From NCBI GenBank assembly GCA_016292255.1, contig JAEEZZ010000148.1, positions 1 to 62,415 of the forward strand: a stretch of DNA of 62,415 nucleotides, in the 5' to 3' direction. Each line of letters begins with the position of its first letter. The stretch's first letter is position 1. The DNA comes from Oscillospiraceae bacterium. Lineage in GTDB: Bacteria > Bacillota > Clostridia > Oscillospirales > Oscillospiraceae. The translations under genes and the position numbers were made by a program. The notes beneath the pieces are model-generated. The model worked only from the letters and a program-made list of their open reading frames with translations, did not search any database and had not been told where the DNA came from. This document shows, piece by piece, positions 61,742 through 62,415 of this stretch.

Positions 61742-62060
61742 CTTGGCCTCTCCTTATCTCAGTTTGGTCCAAGATTTCGTCCGCGTCCCCAAGCGGCGAT
61801 TTCTGCCGGGCCCGAACATTATATTGCGCTTCGCGCAGTTTGGGGCGAATATAATATAACTGTCCCGAAGGGACAATATAACTGATCCGTCAGGATCAAT
61901 AGAACTTTGCGCCAACGGCGCAAAAAATAACTCACTCTTCGTCCGGTGGACGGCGGAAGCGCCCGAGCAAACGCATCGGGCGTGAGACGACCATATTTCA
62001 AGCCGAATGGGCCGCAGGAGAAGCTGCAATAATCATACAAATTGCGTTTTCCGCCGTCCG
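61742..62060. other. Noncoding region with a ladder of hairpins
   Basis: No gene was seen. Short perfect hairpins follow one another between TATAAC-type spacers; open frames across them are artefacts of the repeats. Confidence 0.6.
61824..61981. repeat. Ladder of six small hairpins
   Basis: TGCGC/GCGCA (61825-61837), TGTCCC/GGGACA (61861-61875), TGATCC/GGATCA (61883-61898), TTTGCGCC/GGCGCAAA (61906-61924), CGTCC/GGACG (61940-61952) and GCCCGA/TCGGGC (about 61961-61981). Several are preceded by AATATAAC or close variants. Each arm differs in sequence but the layout repeats. Confidence 0.8.
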
Positions 62061-62415
62061 TCATGGATTCAACTGTTTGAAATTCGCGGCATTAGACTTA
62101 TAGAGTTTTTTGAAGACCCTGTAATTGCGCTCGTAAACTTCTTTATTCTTCGTATTCGGAACGTAGACGCGGTTTGCATTAACGAGCCTGCGCGCAAGTT
62201 CAAGCACATCCTCGCCTTTGACGCCCGCCGCAACAACGAGTGCCGTTCCAATCGCGCCCGCTTCCTGGGCGTTGTCGACTGTCTCTATCGTTCTGCCCGT
62301 AATGTCGGCAAGTATCTGGCAGGTAACGGGAGATACGGCTCCGCCGCCGACGAACCGGATCGTATCGGATGTTTTGACCTTTTTCTCAACACTTTCCAGA
62401 AGCCAGCGCAGGTGA
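62061..62415 (-). CDS. FGGY-family carbohydrate kinase, C-terminal end (partial)
   Basis: The minus-strand frame from the window edge to TGA 62061-62063 gives 117 residues of the C-terminal domain of a xylulokinase-like FGGY kinase: RFVGGGAVSPVTCQILADIT, then NAQEAGAIGTALVVAAG and a tail with VYVPNTKNKEVYERNY. The N-terminal part and start lie beyond 62415. A sugar kinase near a Gfo/Idh oxidoreductase suggests a sugar-use region. Confidence 0.85.
   Translation of the reverse strand, partial: HLRWLLESVEKKVKTSDTIRFVGGGAVSPVTCQILADITGRTIETVDNAQEAGAIGTALVVAAGVKGEDVLELARRLVNANRVYVPNTKNKEVYERNYRVFKKLYKSNAANFKQLNP

Noticed and set aside
61819-62064. 81-codon minus-strand frame over the hairpin ladder
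   Set aside because: Its residues come from the hairpins and spacers; no ribosome site or family likeness.

Overview
The window looks like a chromosomal segment from a Clostridia (Firmicutes) bacterium, most likely an Oscillospiraceae-type gut anaerobe. The evidence is the gene order dxs-tlyA-nadK-argR-recN, which is typical of Clostridia, many clostridial uncharacterised families (DUF4428, DUF6809-like, DUF3795), strong AGGAGG ribosome sites, and a GC-rich background broken by AT-rich islands. No rRNA or complete tRNA was seen.

Layout. 1-0.3 kb: structured noncoding DNA that may be an RNA gene. 0.3-10.7 kb: housekeeping run on the plus strand (membrane protein, dxs, tlyA, nadK, argR, recN, tyrS, DivIVA-like, nicotinate phosphoribosyltransferase), closed by a terminator. 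10.7-22.5 kb: accessory chromosomal genes (acetyltransferases, an XRE regulator, a PAP2 protein, AlkD-like repair, D-lyxose isomerase plus PfkB kinase, an OFA-type transporter, a radical SAM protein). 22.5-23.6 kb: noncoding junction with a tRNA-Pro 3' fragment, REP palindromes and a repeat seen again near 58 kb. 23.7-31.4 kb: defence island with a type I restriction-modification operon (hsdR-hsdM-hsdS, each overlapping the next by ATGA), followed by an AT-rich PHP-domain/ABC ATPase and a small overlapping partner. 31.7-39.0 kb: small enzymes and a transporter, all on the plus strand. 39.0-51.0 kb: a two-gene module (gene A, gene B) present in two full copies and one internally deleted relic. 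Between the relic and the second full copy lie a membrane diguanylate cyclase and an orphan Card1-like CARF nuclease. A five-repeat type I-E-like CRISPR array, with no cas genes, cuts off a cysteine desulfidase-family gene just before the relic. The second full copy leads into an excisionase-like gene, a replication-initiator-like gene and two tandem tyrosine recombinases. 51.1-57.2 kb: a minus-strand signalling operon (hybrid histidine kinase, solute-binding lipoprotein, REC-GGDEF-EAL protein, HPt protein). 57.4-62.4 kb: a small HTH protein, a Gfo/Idh-like oxidoreductase, a MATE transporter fused to a GHKL ATPase domain, an IS3 orfA remnant, a ladder of hairpins, and the C-terminal end of an FGGY sugar kinase running off the window.

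Most notable are the RM-linked PHP/ABC ATPase pair, the orphan Card1-like nuclease next to an orphan CRISPR array inside a repeat-bounded segment, the mobile A/B module with its deletion relic, and the MATE-GHKL fusion. All calls come from reading the sequence and translated frames; no database search was run.
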